A stretch of 64,000 nt of DNA from Cheiracanthium punctorium (taxonomy: Eukaryota > Arthropoda > Arachnida > Araneae > Cheiracanthiidae). The notes below the pieces were generated by a model. The model worked only from the letters and a program-made list of their open reading frames with translations. It made no database searches and was not told where the DNA came from. The stretch lies in assembly GCA_038373885.1 (NCBI GenBank), contig JAWZYV010019498.1, positions 806,001 through 870,000 of the forward strand, read 5' to 3'. The translations under genes were made by a program, and so were the position numbers. Below, piece by piece: positions 44,716 through 56,340 of the stretch (within the stretch, counting starts at the first letter, position 1; every line of letters begins with the position of its first letter).

Positions 44716-45217
44716 CCCTTTGAGGCACAACCCTTTCCCAATGCTGAAAAAAGGGCAGCCGTTGCCATCGCTCGACTTAACTACCAGCAAGATGGCGGAC
44801 GATCGAAACGTTCATCGCGTCCCACAGAGACCCTTTTTTGACGCAGCTGGCTGTGCCGCACAGCCAGCTGCATCTAAAAAGGGTCTCTAGTTCTGTGTCA
44901 CACGATGAACGTTTCTATCGTCCGTCATCTTGCTGGTAGTTAAGTCGAGTGATGGCAACAGCTGCCCTTTTTTCAGCATTGGGCAATCCATTCAGCTGTT
45001 CTCGCCTTCTTCCATTTTTCAGCAGATGTCAGTGCTGTTAAAAAATAATCGTGACAATTGTTTTACGGGAAATGAAGTGCTAAAAAGTAAAGGATTCTCG
45101 TGGAGCTATGTCGCCCGCAACTATTTTTATAGAAATCAAATCTATTCTTCGTGACTGGCAACTGTAAAAACGTCAGAGTTTGGTGTTTCCAGAGCGGGAA
45201 CACTGCGCGTTAAAGGG
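44716..45217 (+). mobile_element. piggyBac-like palindromic MITE, full copy (P5)
   Basis: 502 bp with left end CCCTTTGAGGCACAACCC preceded by TCAA, and right end GCGCGTTAAAGGG followed by TTAA (45218-45221). Central palindrome arms meet at GGCTGTGCCGCACAGCC. The right end hairpin is GTGTTTCC/GGGAACAC with one T:G mismatch. Same architecture as the copy at 1267, no transposase. Confidence 0.8.
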
Positions 45218-45221
45218 TTAA

Positions 45222-46059
45222 ATAAAAATTAATTTAAATACTGTGTTGAAAATCTTCTCTCATCATAACTTTCAATCCTATCTTTCTTTCTGAAAAACAG
45301 TTTCACTTCAATTCCATTTTGCGTAGAAGAATTCACACACTTTATGTCTTCATATTTGATAAAGATAACTTTTCTTATTTTACAATCTCCTATTTTAACC
45401 TGAAGTTCTAGATAAACCCCATCTTTGCGCATTTGTGAATTCTGCTTGGTTCAAGATTTTTGCATATAACAAAAATACTCAAAGTAACTCGTGTTTAAAA
45501 GAGCAGATTGTCAAAGTTTCAAATCAATTTTAACATCTATATTTTCATAATTTTCTGAAAAATAATTCTGCTTCGATAGTACCTTTCTCAAGTAAAATTA
45601 ATAAAAATTCAATGACTTCAAAAGAGTAAAAGTGTGATATGCATTTTCATCACAGAAAAATGCGTTTTAGGGTTTTTGTAATGTTTTATATGCTCTGTAA
45701 TCTGGTCGAACTGATTTGCAGAAATATTTCAAAATATAAAAGTGACTTAGATGTTCGATACTACCTTCGCCTACCACGGTAAAAGTAAAGAGCATTTCAT
45801 TTTCATTCAAGCATATTTACCGGCAGTATGTAAACAAATATAATCTCACATATTTATAAATAAATCCTGAAATGAAAATATCTAGCACCTTTCACTTATT
45901 TCGCGGAGAATATGTGCAAAAAATGAAAAACATATCCTTAGAAATTTGAAGACGGTCGTGTAGAAAAGACAAATGCAGGAAATAATTTTAATTATTTCTA
46001 AGTGACAAAATAAAAGAATGAATGTATTTTCTCTTTTATTATATACGTTACCGGCAAAG
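45222..46059. other. AT-rich DNA, nothing recognised
   Basis: The minus-strand frame 45229-45432 lacks a recognisable domain; no repeat shared with the rest of the window was noticed. Confidence 0.4.
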
Positions 46060-46560
46060 TATGAAACGCTGGCATATAGAATGCCTAGGCATTGTATATA
46101 ATGCCGGACCTTTTTTAGGCAAAATATGAAATATCAGAATTATTACATACTTCCCCAAAGCATTATAAATATATACCTAGGAATTCTATATATAGGCAAA
46201 TGCTATTTAGGAAAAGTATGAAAAAAGATCATAAGACTATTATATAAATGACATTCATTCCTCAAAAATGCACATGTTATTCAGAAAAATAATGAAAGTG
46301 TCATTAAAAAATTTTATTCAAAATACATAAAAATGAATTTGTACAAAACAAAATTTATGCCTTTCTTATTACGGGAAACAAACATTTCATATGAAAAATA
46401 AAAAATTAACTTACTTGCTGCAACATGGTAGGCTTGGATGACATTCTGAATTACGTTTCATTACATTTTTCATACATTTCACATATACAATCGGATATGT
46501 ATTTCATACTTTGTCTGTTTCTCTTTTCACATTCTATAGAATGCCTAGGAAATGTGTAAA
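46060..46560. repeat. region with repeated GGCAAARTATGAAA and partial inverted ends
   Basis: GGCAAAGTATGAAACGCTGG near 46053, AGGCAAAATATGAAATATC near 46118 and AGGAAAAGTATGAAAAAAG near 46209 are similar, and reversed copies of the first plus GAATGCCTAGG recur near 46500-46550. It may be an old MITE; ends are not defined. Confidence 0.35.
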
Positions 46561-46599
46561 TAAAAAAATAAAAAAAAAATAACCTTACGAATATAAACT

Positions 46600-46925
46600 A
46601 ACAAAAAAAATCATTATTATTCTTTTATTTTTACTTTGAGAATTTAAAACATTCTATTCGTCAAAATCGCCACACATGGCAACCACGATCCTTATTTCAC
46701 ACTTTTTTCACTACAGGGGTTACAATTACGGAAAGCTTTTTGCGTGGAGAGCATAAAAAAAATCTCTTAAATTCCGGGAACGGGTGGACTTTCAAAGTTT
46801 TAAAGTGGACTACGATTTATTCTATATTATTTTACATATCTATGCTAAATTTCAGGCCGATAGGTCCATTTTTGTGGATTTGTATACGAATCAAATCCAC
46901 AAACAAACAAACAAACAAACAAACA
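46600..46925 (+). repeat. interspersed repeat ending in (CAAA)n
   Basis: Similar to 42470-42790 in its first part and to the F9 phrase GGGAACGGGTGGA in its second. It ends in about seven CAAA units at 46899-46925. A body ending in a short tandem repeat is typical of non-LTR retrotransposon 3' ends. Confidence 0.5.
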
Positions 46926-47234
46926 GAATTTCATTTTTATTTATAAGATTTCCTTATATCAAATTCATAAACAGTTTCACTATGAAACAAATAAGAGAAG
47001 AAAAATACTTTTTTACTCTACTGCAAAAACATCTTCCATAAAAGATTGTCTCTGAAAATCATGATATTTTTAAAGATTCATATCAGAGTTGGTCAATGAT
47101 CTTTTTTGATATTTTAGGTGTTTTTTATTTATTTTTATGTAAATGATATTAGTATTTACTTCAACTGTTATACTATATCCTAATATTATATTATACCTTA
47201 ACTGTAACTTTCACACCCCTCTGGCTCGCATAAC

Positions 47235-47802
47235 AATTCCAAATTTGAAAAAATACTAAGTCAGCAATTAGGATGCACATCTGGAGTACTGAATTCCGAA
47301 AAAAGAAGACAGATTAATAAAAATTCGGCGGTTATAACAAATCAAACTTTCTCGGATTTTGTAACTGAAACAGAAAAAGAAATAGAAGAGAAATCAAATG
47401 AAAAGAAGAAAAGGAAACTCCAAAGCTTAAAAATATAGACACCAAGAGAAGCCTTAGTTGCAAAAAAAGTAAAATCACCCCAAGAGGATGTAGGCAGTAA
47501 CACCAAATTCAAAACGAACTAATCTGCAACTGTTTAGTGACGAAAAATTGTCTAATGACAATGAAGATAAGATTGAAGAAATTACAATAAAACAGAGAGA
47601 GAGTTGCAAAAAATTTCTCTTTAGAAGATGCTAAGAGGGTACTACAAGGGATACTGTACTTGAAGAGCAGAAATGTTTTGCTTTGAATTATGATAATGAC
47701 CCATTCTGCACTGTACAAATAACAAAAATTTTAGGCAAGAAAAAATAAAATGAAAAGAAATTTCTGGACCAAGGTGCCGGAAATTTTCGTTGGCCCAAAT
47801 AA
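47235..47802 (+). pseudogene. decayed transposase-like 3' coding region
   Basis: Three neighbouring frames carry pieces of one likely protein. The first, from 47235, reads SGVLNSEKRRQINKNS and FSDFVTETEKEIEEKSNEKK, a charged tail, then a stop. The next frame has NLQLFSDEKLSNDNEDKIEE and, after one stop, LEEQKCFALNYDNDPFCTVQ. Near 47761 FLDQGAGNFRWPK resembles the FLRKSGNxFRWPE block near the C-terminus of some DDE-type transposon proteins of animals. Stops and frameshifts make it a pseudogene. An AATAAA lies at about 47983. I assign it to a DDE transposase only tentatively; the CENPB-type HTH remnant at 59389 could belong to the same family. Confidence 0.4.
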
Positions 47803-48284
47803 GACATTTTGGAATTAATTCGGAACTAGTACATATTCTGCGGGCGAATTAATTTAAATGGAAATGATCTCTTTGTGGGTGACAGTGACAGGATAAGCCT
47901 AGAATACAAATGTTACAAGAAATTTTGCCTGGAATTGTACGCTTAAAGCAAAAGTAAAACAAATTGTAACAGACTCGTAAAAAATAAATCTTTATTTAAT
48001 TTAATTTAATGTCTTTCTTCTTTAATACAGCACATTAGATAATTAAAAAAAATTTTTGAGTGCTCAATAATAGTAATTTATAGAATACTTATTTACTTTT
48101 GACATGTATTACTATTAAAAAAGGGTCACCCATATATACCCCATATGTGACTCATAATTGTCCAAATCCGAAGTAATTCCAGGTTACACAATAATTTAAA
48201 TAAAATAAATAATAATTCAATTTTAGAAAAGTGATTATTTCAATAATTTCTAAATCATTTAAGTTTACTTCATGCCAAATTATA

Positions 48285-48687
48285 TTAGGTTGTAACGAAA
48301 GTTTCCCGCCACCGCAAACATCGTTAGCACACAGTTCGCGTTGGCGTATTTGCTCATATTTTGTCAAACGATTTTTGGCATTTGAAAGAAAGAGGCTTAC
48401 TTTATAACACTGTGTTGTGAAATCTGTAAAAAATATAGTTATCATTAAGTATATGGTGTCCCAAATGGAACTATCACTCTAGAGGATTAGAACCATCATT
48501 TACTTCCATTTGTGTTGCAAAAAGTCAGCTACATAATATCAACAAATTATGAGTACAGCTTTAAGTACTATTCTTGTATCATGTGACACTGTGCAGGTTT
48601 GGTACCGAAAGTTCAAAATCAGTTATCTAAGGAGTTAGAAGTTAGTTTTTCAGGCAGATATGGCGGAAAACTTTCGTTACAACCTGA
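48285..48687 (+). mobile_element. mariner-like MITE, 403 bp
   Basis: Ends TTAGGTTGTAACGAAAGTTT and, reversed, TCAGGTTGTAACGAAAGTTT, both followed by YCCGCC, so TIRs of about 26 bp with two mismatches. TA flanks both sides (48283-48284 and 48688-48689). Near 48590 a frame reads DTVQVWYRKF, resembling the TVRRWYRKFRSG motif of a mariner transposase HTH, so this is probably an internal deletion derivative of a mariner. Confidence 0.85.
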
Positions 48688-48802
48688 TAATTTTATCTTT
48701 CATACTTTAGAAAAAATTAGGATGTTAATGATTTTTGACCCATAATCCCCCCCATTTGACCCTATAAGGTAATTTGGGGAAAGAAGCCACATTTAAGGAT
48801 AC

Positions 48803-49361
48803 CGTTGCAGAAAACTCTGCTACATTTCTGGGTTCGTCGCTCTAAAGTCCAGCAGGTGTGGAAAGGGTCTATTAAAGGGTCTATTAAAGGGTCCACTTGT
48901 CAGGATGGAATACGAACTTTATTGCTTCTAGAACTTCGTCGAACAATCAGTACAAAATTCACAGGTACTAATGACCAGTAGTTTACTATAACAGTCCACT
49001 GAGTACCGAAGCTTTCACAAATGCAGTATGTAACACACAACATAAAGCACTTCCACAGGCAAAATTTCATTGGAAACTTACGAGGAAAATCGTAAAGGTC
49101 CCTCACAGGCTCAGCAAGAAGAATTGGCACTCAGCACTTAAAAACAAGCCTTTTAAAACAAGCTAAATACGGCTTACAATAGCACAATTCTCAGGCTAAT
49201 GGAGTGAACAGAACGGACTTCTATTCTCAGTAGCAGGAGATACAAACTAACTCATCGGTCTCTCTGCCTCCTAAATATAGGTGTATCCGAAGTTAAAAGA
49301 AGCTTATTGAAGAATACATTTCTCGAAGATTTTCCATAAAGCGGGACGTTTGATTACGCCA
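48803..49361 (-). mobile_element. solo-type LTR, minus orientation
   Basis: On the minus strand it would begin TGGCGTAATCAAACG and end GCAGAGTTTTCTGCAACG, close to the TG...CA rule. CAATAAA lies about 115 bp before its end. The end and several internal phrases (TTTTAAAAGGCTTG-like) match the LTR at 52129. No gag follows it, so it is a solo or 3' LTR. No target duplication is evident and the start is uncertain. Confidence 0.5.
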
Positions 49362-50410
49362 TAGAAATATTAATGAATAGTACAAAGCTAATGTAGAAAA
49401 ACAAGCTTTAAAGGCACCATTGGTAAAATCGCTCCAAATGTCCAAAATGTGGTCAAGCTTGGCAACTTTTTGGTGAAATATCGCCAAATTTGACGTCAAA
49501 AATAAGTCCCCCAAATGTGAGGTAAGCTAAGGCCTAGGCCAAAAATTTCTTGATATTTCTAGAAAACCTTATGTAAAACAATTGGGAAACTCCAAACTCC
49601 ATATCTCGCGTTCTGGTTAACCGATTTTGATACAACAAAATGAAAAATTCAATTATTTGACGCGTATAATAAGAATTTTAAGCTATTAATAACACCCGAG
49701 AGGCAGAGCAGACCGAAAATTCGAAACAATATGTTTACTTAGTAGAGAAAATTTTGAAATGATACGAAAGTGAAAAAAGTACACCATGTTCTTCAATCTT
49801 TAATTAGTTATATACGATTATTAATTGCTTTCCAAATAGGTATATGAATGAAAAAATTTAATGCCAAATAAATTATGCTAATTGTGGCATATTCCCCTAC
49901 ATATACGCGGGGACGATAGTCTGTATAATGAAGTGTAAATTATATTTGTTTAAAATTCTTAATACTATCTCATAAAAAAGAAGATATGAAAAACTATACG
50001 ACACATCTATTACAGACAATGTAAAATATTGCAGTAAAATATTAAATATTTTGTTTATTTAAATAATATAAAATGATAGTTATTGTATACTTTATTAATT
50101 TCATTTATACTTTACACTATAATATACAATTTACAAAATGTAAAATAAAATTTAAAGTTCATTTAATTTATTTCTGAACCATATAACATCTTCCGCAAGT
50201 ATAAATTGAAGATGTCACAGGCTTATTATTAGATTGCTGAATTATTGGCACTTCTGCTTGCTTTGCGTGTGTAACAGAATGCAGAATGCACTTGTATTAC
50301 TAATATCTTATTTAAAATGAAGCATTCGTTTATAAACTTTAAATACGACTAGTGTAATATTAAAAGGGCTTTAATCTCCAGGTGAAATGCACAGGAAGTC
50401 AAAAATAACG
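49362..50410. other. F7 phrase then AT-rich DNA, no gene
   Basis: CTTTTTGGTGAAATATCGCC near 49465 and the surrounding text match 62640-62700. The remaining sequence is AT-rich and unassigned. Confidence 0.4.
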
Positions 50411-50612
50411 GCAGGCCGCCCATAACCGAGTGGATAAGACCCTGAACATTGTAAATGGCCGCAGTTTGAAGATGCCGGGTTTGGGGTTGCCGTATGTCTG
50501 TCGATCCGACGGTCTGGAGTTTGGGGCAGTTTTCTCCAGATGTATCTTAAATATGCTTTAGAATCCCTTAAAAGGTTTTCTGCTAAAGGCATCCCCTATG
50601 CAGATACCCCTC
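50411..50612 (+). repeat. tRNA-headed SINE, type III head
   Basis: Head GGCCGCCCATAACCGAGTGG with box B-like GGGTTTGGGGTTGCC, then the body phrase CGATCCGACGGTCTGGAG, GGGGCAGTTTTCTCCAGATG and ATCCCTTAAAAGGTTTTCT. The body is a diverged version of the family at 24953. The head differs from types I and II. Confidence 0.65.
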
Positions 50613-51770
50613 ATGCGTCTTTGACTTAACTCAATACACGCCCACTTAACTAGAATAAACGATCGTTAACTGATCAGGATTATCTACTTTATATCACCAG
50701 GGTTGACACTGATCTGGGAAAATATAGAAAACCTAGAAAACTGTGGTAATCTTTTTTCACAATGAAAGTCATGGAAGAGTCGGGAAATATCATAAATTTT
50801 GCTAAAAACCTGGAAAATCTTAAAATTTGACATGTAAAATTATTATCAGTCCACAAGTATTAATATGTCTCTGTTTTTAATCAGTCTGTAATCCACCAAA
50901 TATGATGTGACATACGTGTGTAATACGTGTGTGTCATGATGATCTCTATTGATATAACAGTTGTAAATTATATGTATATCATGACAACATAGTCTGGAAT
51001 TTTACTGGAAATGTTCTGAAAAAGTCAGGGAATTTCGTTTCAGAAATAGAGTGGAAAAATTGACCGCTGGAAATTTCTGTATTCAACGGTGGTATCATAT
51101 GTTACTCTTTAAAGTGGTAACGTGAGGCAATATTTTGAAAAGATGTTGCAAATGAGATTTGTTAGACATACTCCAGCATATTTCATAGAAATTCTGATAT
51201 AAAAACATTACCGATAACTTTTGACCAAGGATTATTTTGCTAAAATTGTATGCTTAAATGTACAAAAAATGCAAAACTTCTGTTTTAAATTCAAAGCAGC
51301 AAGGACAAATTCGGTAAATTTTAATGCCTAACTCGACGTGTTATAAAAGAACAAATGGACGTGGATTCTTTTACATTGACGCATATTTTGCTGTTCTGTG
51401 TAAATATGTATACACATAAATCGATGCCTTCTATTTTACATAGTTTAGGAATCATATGTATATAAAGCACTGACAGAATAAAAATGAACAGTATGAATAT
51501 AAAGCTTCAAAGGAAATTTCTAATAAATATCATATTTTTCTTTTCATCTTAGTTGGTCTTCTGCTAGGTCTGTTTGCCTGTTTCTATAACTCTTTGATTC
51601 ACATAAGTACCGGATTACCCTTTTTAGACTTATGTAAAGTCCGTTCTGGTAGATGTATTTCGATGAAAGTTGGTACATTAAACGTACCATGGGAAAAAGA
51701 AATTCGCAATTAAAATATAGTTCAAATTCCGACCAATAGATGGTCTAGAAATAGAGATTCCATTCTCTGA
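50613..51770. other. AT-rich DNA, no gene
   Basis: Nothing recognised. The part just before 51771 may be the continuation of the decayed gag fragment read on the minus strand. Confidence 0.4.
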
Positions 51771-52070
51771 CTACTCCTTCATAACTTTCACATGTTCTTG
51801 GCTTTCCTGAATTTTTTCCTCCAATTTTTCTTACCTTTTCTCCAATTTCTTCAATTCATATTTAATTGCTTCCTGTTCTGCTTCTATGTTCTTCTGTAAT
51901 TCGGCTTTCAGCTCCTCTCGTCCGGCTTTCATCTCAGCTTTTATTTCTTCTTAACCGGCTTTCATCTGTTCTTGCAAAGTTTTCATCTCTTCTCTCCCGA
52001 ATTTCATCTCTTACTGTCCGACTTTCATGCCTTTCATCATGTTCCTCTGCTCTTTAAGTTATTCCTCCAT
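51771..52070 (-). pseudogene. Gypsy-type gag N-terminal coiled coil, decayed
   Basis: On the minus strand one frame of 100 codons starts at ATG (52070) and is a run of heptads of the type EMKxGxE, with stretches such as EMKTLQEQMKAG and EELKAELQKNIEAEQEAIKY. Four in-frame TAA codons stand where Gln or Glu would be expected, and TAG ends it at 51771. Charged coiled-coil N-termini of this sort precede the capsid domain in many arthropod Gypsy-family retrotransposons. The capsid, protease, reverse transcriptase and integrase are absent. It lies 58 bp from the end of the LTR at 52129, the normal leader position. Confidence 0.65.
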
Positions 52071-52128
52071 TTTTCCCCACGTCAAAACCACACACAGGAA
52101 AATTAAAATCTCACGTCTGACACACGGG

Positions 52129-52664
52129 TGTTACAGAAAACTCTGCTTGGTTTCCAGGTTTGCAGATTAAAAGTCCAGTGTATTTGAAAAGTTCTACTGA
52201 ACCAGTTCATCAAGACTAAACAAAAATTTTATTGGTTCAAGAAATTCAACGATTAGTCTGCTATATACAGTTCACAGAAATTAACAAGCATAACTTGTTT
52301 TTCAATAGTCAACCGAACACAGAGTATATCTTAGATGCTGTATTTAGCATATAATAAAATCCTTCCTCAGTCTAAAACTCAGTGGAAATTTTTCGAGCAG
52401 AACTGTCATCTGCTCCTCAGCATACAGCGATGAAGAATTCACAGCCTTTAAAAGAACTCTTTACAAAACAAGCGAGAAAGCATTCCTTTTAATACGGCTT
52501 TACAGAAGCAGAGCAAATAGGCGACAGCTGACGTATCCATAGCGAGGAAGGCAGGAAGACTCGTAATTGAATTGAACATGTGAGGGGAGCTACTCTTTTA
52601 CATTTTTTGCTTCGTGAACATTCTACAGAACTACAAGTCAAAGCGCGTTGTCGAGGCAATTACA
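52129..52664 (-). mobile_element. 5' LTR of the decayed Gypsy-like element
   Basis: On the minus strand it starts TGTAATTGCCTCGACAACG and ends GCAGAGTTTTCTGTAACA, giving 536 bp with TGT...ACA ends. CAATAAA occurs about 100 bp before the end and a TATTAAAAGG motif lies upstream. The gag-like frame follows in the same orientation, supporting a 5' LTR. The matching 3' LTR is not next to it; the related LTR at 48803 is too diverged to be its pair with certainty. Confidence 0.6.
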
Positions 52665-52705
52665 ATGGGCACTAGAAAAAACATTAGACAAAAATATGTC
52701 TTCAT

Positions 52706-52941
52706 TCAATATATTTAATCTTCGTAAACTTAACGTAAATAACTTCATATTGAATTTTTATTATATCATTGATGAATTTTTATTTTTTCGCACCATATTT
52801 GGCAATTTATCGCAAAACTCACCAACATTGACGACTTTTGGCTCAACTTTTGAGGGAGGCATACGATAGTCGTCGGATTATTACCTAATTATATTATAGG
52901 ATATTATTATATGCTTTAAATAGCCTGCCTTTAAACTGCCA
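52706..52941 (+). repeat. F7 copy 4, left part
   Basis: GGCAATTTATCGCAAAACTC to TTTAAACTGCCA matches 4825-4964 and 30030-30172. It is cut at 52941 by the 8.6 kb unit and resumes at 61575 with CATTGACCGTATTGTATTAG. A separate block of about 55 bp (CTCAATATATTTAATCTTCR) occurs both at 52706-52757 and at 61800-61857, so it flanks F7 plus insert on both sides. Confidence 0.78.
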
Positions 52942-52942
52942 C

Positions 52943-53359
52943 ACTGCAAAAAAAAGTCTGTCAAATTTACAGAAAAAAACTGTCAGCCAGGACGCCAGTT
53001 TATTTCCGTATATTTAACAGAAATGTTCTGTAATTTTTTACAGATTCTCCGTTTATTTTACAAAAATTTTCTGTGTGTTTTACAGAAGTCTTCCATAATC
53101 TTTACAGATTCTCTGTTTATTTTACAGAAAACTTCTGTGTGTTTTACATAAATCTTCTGTATGTTTTACAGAAGTCTTCCGTAATTTTTTACAGATTCTC
53201 CATCAATCTTACAGAAATCCTCTGTGTGTTTTATAGAAGTCCTCTGTAATTTTTTACAGATTCTTCATCAATTTTACAGAAATCCTCTATGCGTTTTACT
53301 GATTTCTTCTGTATTTTTTAAATTTTTACAGATTCTCCGTTTATTTTATAGCAATGTTT

Positions 53360-53399
<40 letters not shown>

Positions 53400-53480
53400 T
53401 ACTCCATCTAATTTACAGAAATCTGTAATTTTTCCAGATTCCCCGTGTTTTGTTGACGGTATATTTCTGTCAATGTAGCA
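52943..53480 (+). repeat. subterminal repeats, TTTTACAGAARTCYTCTGT units
   Basis: About fifteen copies of a unit near TTTTACAGAAATCCTCTGT, grouped into a higher order of roughly 65 bp (ACAGATTCTCCATCAATTT alternating with TCTGTGTGTTTTACAGA), with a T run at 53367-53396. A few copies of TACAGA also occur at the right end (61520-61562). Dense short repeats inside the ends are the usual transposase-binding zone of CACTA elements. Confidence 0.8.
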
Positions 53481-54292
53481 GACTTTAACCATTTTTTTAC
53501 AGCTTTATTTAAGGAATTTACAGGAAAAAACAGTTTATTTATGAAATATATTTTGTATTTATAACAACTTTCTTTTGTTTTTAATAATTCAATAACTTAC
53601 TTAAAATTACTTTAAAATTTTACTTGCTTAGAATTACTTAAAAAATTCTGTAATTTTATCATATACTAGCTTCTTTCGATGACCTTGGCCCTGTTAAGAA
53701 GCAAAAAAAATTCTGCTACGAAATGTTAATGAAAATAAATTCTTGAGTATGTTTTAAAATCATAGGTGACATTAATTATTTTCAATCAATTCCATCCAAG
53801 GGCATACTTTAAAATTAAGTAACTATACAAAATAAAATATTAGTGTTGGAAAAAGAAAGATTTATAAAAACGATTGATATCAATCAAGTAAAACAGTAAT
53901 CAAAGAAGCTGATTTCAAATGAATCAATGCATTTGAAAGCAGGAAAATGTATACACAAATCAATGGATCAGGGGTGGTAGTCTAGAGGTTCCAAGCATAA
54001 AATTTAAAGTTTATTTTTTAATGCTTTCAAAATTATTTCTTGATATTATCCATCAAGTATCCATCAATTTCTATGTTCGTGGGGAGAGAAGCGTATCAGT
54101 TTCTCATGTCAATTGTCCCTAAATAAATGGTTGGGGTATTTGTAGTAAATGAAGTTAGTTGAAGTATTTACTGTAATGTTTATTTTTTAGGTGATTGTAG
54201 CGCGTCATTGTAGTTAAAATAATATATATGTTTGCTTCTAAACTATTGATTAATGTAGTGATGGCGTCGTTCAAGTAAATACTACATATATA
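53481..54292. other. interior of the 8.6 kb unit, AT-rich, nothing recognised
   Basis: No coding frame or repeat noticed. Confidence 0.4.
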
Positions 54293-54476
54293 GAGTGAAA
54301 CCTCTGAAAAACAGCTACGTTTGGTCCCATAAAATAATGACCATTTTATGAGACCACCGTTCTTTGGAGGTTCACATTAATGTTAATTCAATAGTCTCAA
54401 TTCAATTCTGTAAACTTCTAACAGTGTCTGTTTTAAGAGATGACCAGTCTTCGGAGGTGACCGTTAGTAGAGGTTT
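54293..54476. mobile_element. pogo/Tigger-like MITE, degraded
   Basis: Left GAGTGAAACCTCTGAAAAAC and reversed right AAAACCTCTACTAACGGTCA resemble pogo-type ends (CAGTNNAACCTC.NNTAACGGTC). It also contains GGTCCCATAAAATAATGACC and TGACCAGTCTTCGGAGG. The edges are approximate; TA is present beside the left end. Confidence 0.5.
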
Positions 54477-55017
54477 TATGCATCTTATTTTTCAGAAATA
54501 GTTTTTAGGAGTTTAAAATTACTCTTGCATGATATATCTATGCTTAGATTTTTGTAATATCCATTAATAATCAAAGAAATACGCCAAGAAAAATTCTAAA
54601 AAATTAGATTTATTTTAAGAAAAAAATAAAGTATTTATAAAGTATTTACAAAGTACAAACAAAGGAATATTTACAAAGTTTATTGTTTATAATTTTATAG
54701 ATTTGCTCTACAGTATTCATGGGTATTTCTTATTATATAATTAGTGGTCAATTAGCTCATATGCCGACATTTTATTAAGTAAATTGAGAATTTTCATATT
54801 AACGGCCTCACGTTTTTCACATCAGGATTCTTCTTGCATCCTCTGTTAGGATTTATTCCAAGCAACATCTAGAATAAAATAATTTACTTCAGTGAATTAA
54901 ACACATTTAAAAAATCACATTTTACTTTTGACTCATCTATAAACTGAAATTTGTTAGCACAAGCTAGGAGCATAATAATTTTACTTTTCAGTAGCACTTC
55001 TTGTAATTCCTCCTCGG

Positions 55018-55433
55018 CAGGCACGTAGCCAGGGAAGGGGAGGGTTGAGGAGCTACACCCCCCCGAAAGTTCAAATATGTATGTTTATATACAGGGGCGG
55101 ATTTAGGGAAACAGGCTCTACAGCCCCGCGTCCTCTACAAGAGAGGGGCACCCAAGGGGCCCCATTACCACAATCCAGCCAGTATTCTACGGAAGGCTTA
55201 TATTCTAGGGAAGACCCTTATTCTAGAGAAGGCTTATTTCAGTATTTCAGGCACTTCAGTACTAAAATACAAAAAGTTCCAGTGTATTTTAAAAATGATC
55301 ACTATGCCGCGCCTATGTAGGAGGGTGGGGGGCTCTTTCTTGCACCTTTCATAGGACCCCATGATACCTATGTTTAAGTTATGGTATTTGAATATTTGAG
55401 CCTCCCCGAATAAAAATCCTGACCATGGGCCTG
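55018..55433. mobile_element. hAT-like MITE pair, nested
   Basis: Outer ends CAGGCACGTAGCCAGGG and, reversed, CAGGCCCATGGTCAGG. Inside, CAGGGGCGGATTTAGGG near 55092 looks like the start of a second such element. Poly-C and poly-G tracts lie next to the ends as in the MITEs at 33926 and 57929. The 8 bp flanks do not match, so boundaries are less certain. Confidence 0.5.
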
Positions 55434-55972
55434 CCTTTCCAAATTAAAATGTCAAAATTACCATCTTGTTTTAAAACAGAAGACTATGCATCATTGCTAT
55501 TGAACATTCGAAATAAATTTACATGATAAAATATTTTTACTACATTTAACAATATGCTTAATTTTCGTCAAATCTTTTTGAAAAAATAATGAATAAAAAA
55601 AAAGAATCAAATTTTCAACTTTTTAAAAGGGGCAAAGCTCAAATTTTTAAGCATTCCTCTCTTTTTAAATGTAAAACTTTTATAAAGAACTGCTTACAGA
55701 GCGATCAGATCTGCGCTAATTTTTAATTACTTTCTTACATATTTCAACTTCGAAAAGTATTGAATAAAAATTTTTTATTTATGTTTAGTGTTCCTGATTC
55801 AGGATATTGGCCACTGACTACACTTATGATTCGAGATTTTGAAATTTAAAACGTTGATGATCAGACTGTATAATAAGCAAAATATAAAAAAATACTTTAA
55901 TAACTAGGCACTGATATGAAATGGTTTTAAAATTTATGCATTAAAATAAATAAACATTTTATCTTGCACAAA
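55434..55972. other. AT-rich DNA, nothing recognised
   Basis: No feature noticed. Confidence 0.4.
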
Positions 55973-56160
55973 GCCTCACCATGGCACAGTGGTTATATCA
56001 CTGAAAATGGTAGACAGCCGAAGTGTGAAGATCCCGGGTTCGGGTTCCATCGCACATCCGTCGACCTAACCGTTCGGTGTTTTTTGTGGTTTTCTCCGAA
56101 ACTTACGGTAAATACGGGTTAGGACCCCTCACAAAGACCCCACAGAGGGTAACTTCCTTG
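55973..56160 (+). repeat. tRNA-headed SINE, type I head
   Basis: GCCTCACCATGGCACAGTGG with a perfect A box TGGCACAGTGG, box B in CCCGGGTTCGGGTTCCATC, then CCGTCGACCTAACCGTTCGG, TGTGGTTTTCTCCGAAACTT and ACGGGTTAGGACCCC. The tail is lost after CACAGAGGG. The tRNA-like head has no aminoacyl-stem pairing I can support, so it is a SINE and not a tRNA gene. Confidence 0.78.
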
Positions 56161-56340
56161 TTTTGTCACTCGGACGAGGATTTACAAGTGGACTTCGAGC
56201 CTAGCACACAAATCCGATATACATGTTCACAACAGCAGCATCTAGTCACTATAGCGCAAGCGGGTTGCACAGATGTATGCTTTGAATGCAAATGCATATA
56301 CACAAGTTCATATACGCAATATGTATTCAGTTATCACGAG

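Noticed and set aside
47509..47718. 69-codon minus-strand frame
   Set aside because: It is antisense to the more convincing plus-strand transposase-like pseudogene.
51866..52057. Serine/leucine-rich plus-strand frame of 63 codons
   Set aside because: It is the antisense of the gag-type heptad repeats, which are recognisable on the minus strand.
55973..56060. Possible tRNA gene with good A and B boxes
   Set aside because: The boxes are followed by a shared SINE body repeated elsewhere, and no acceptor-stem pairing or CCA-compatible end was seen. SINE heads at 5868, 16085, 24663, 24953, 50411 and 60596 were rejected as tRNA genes for the same reason.
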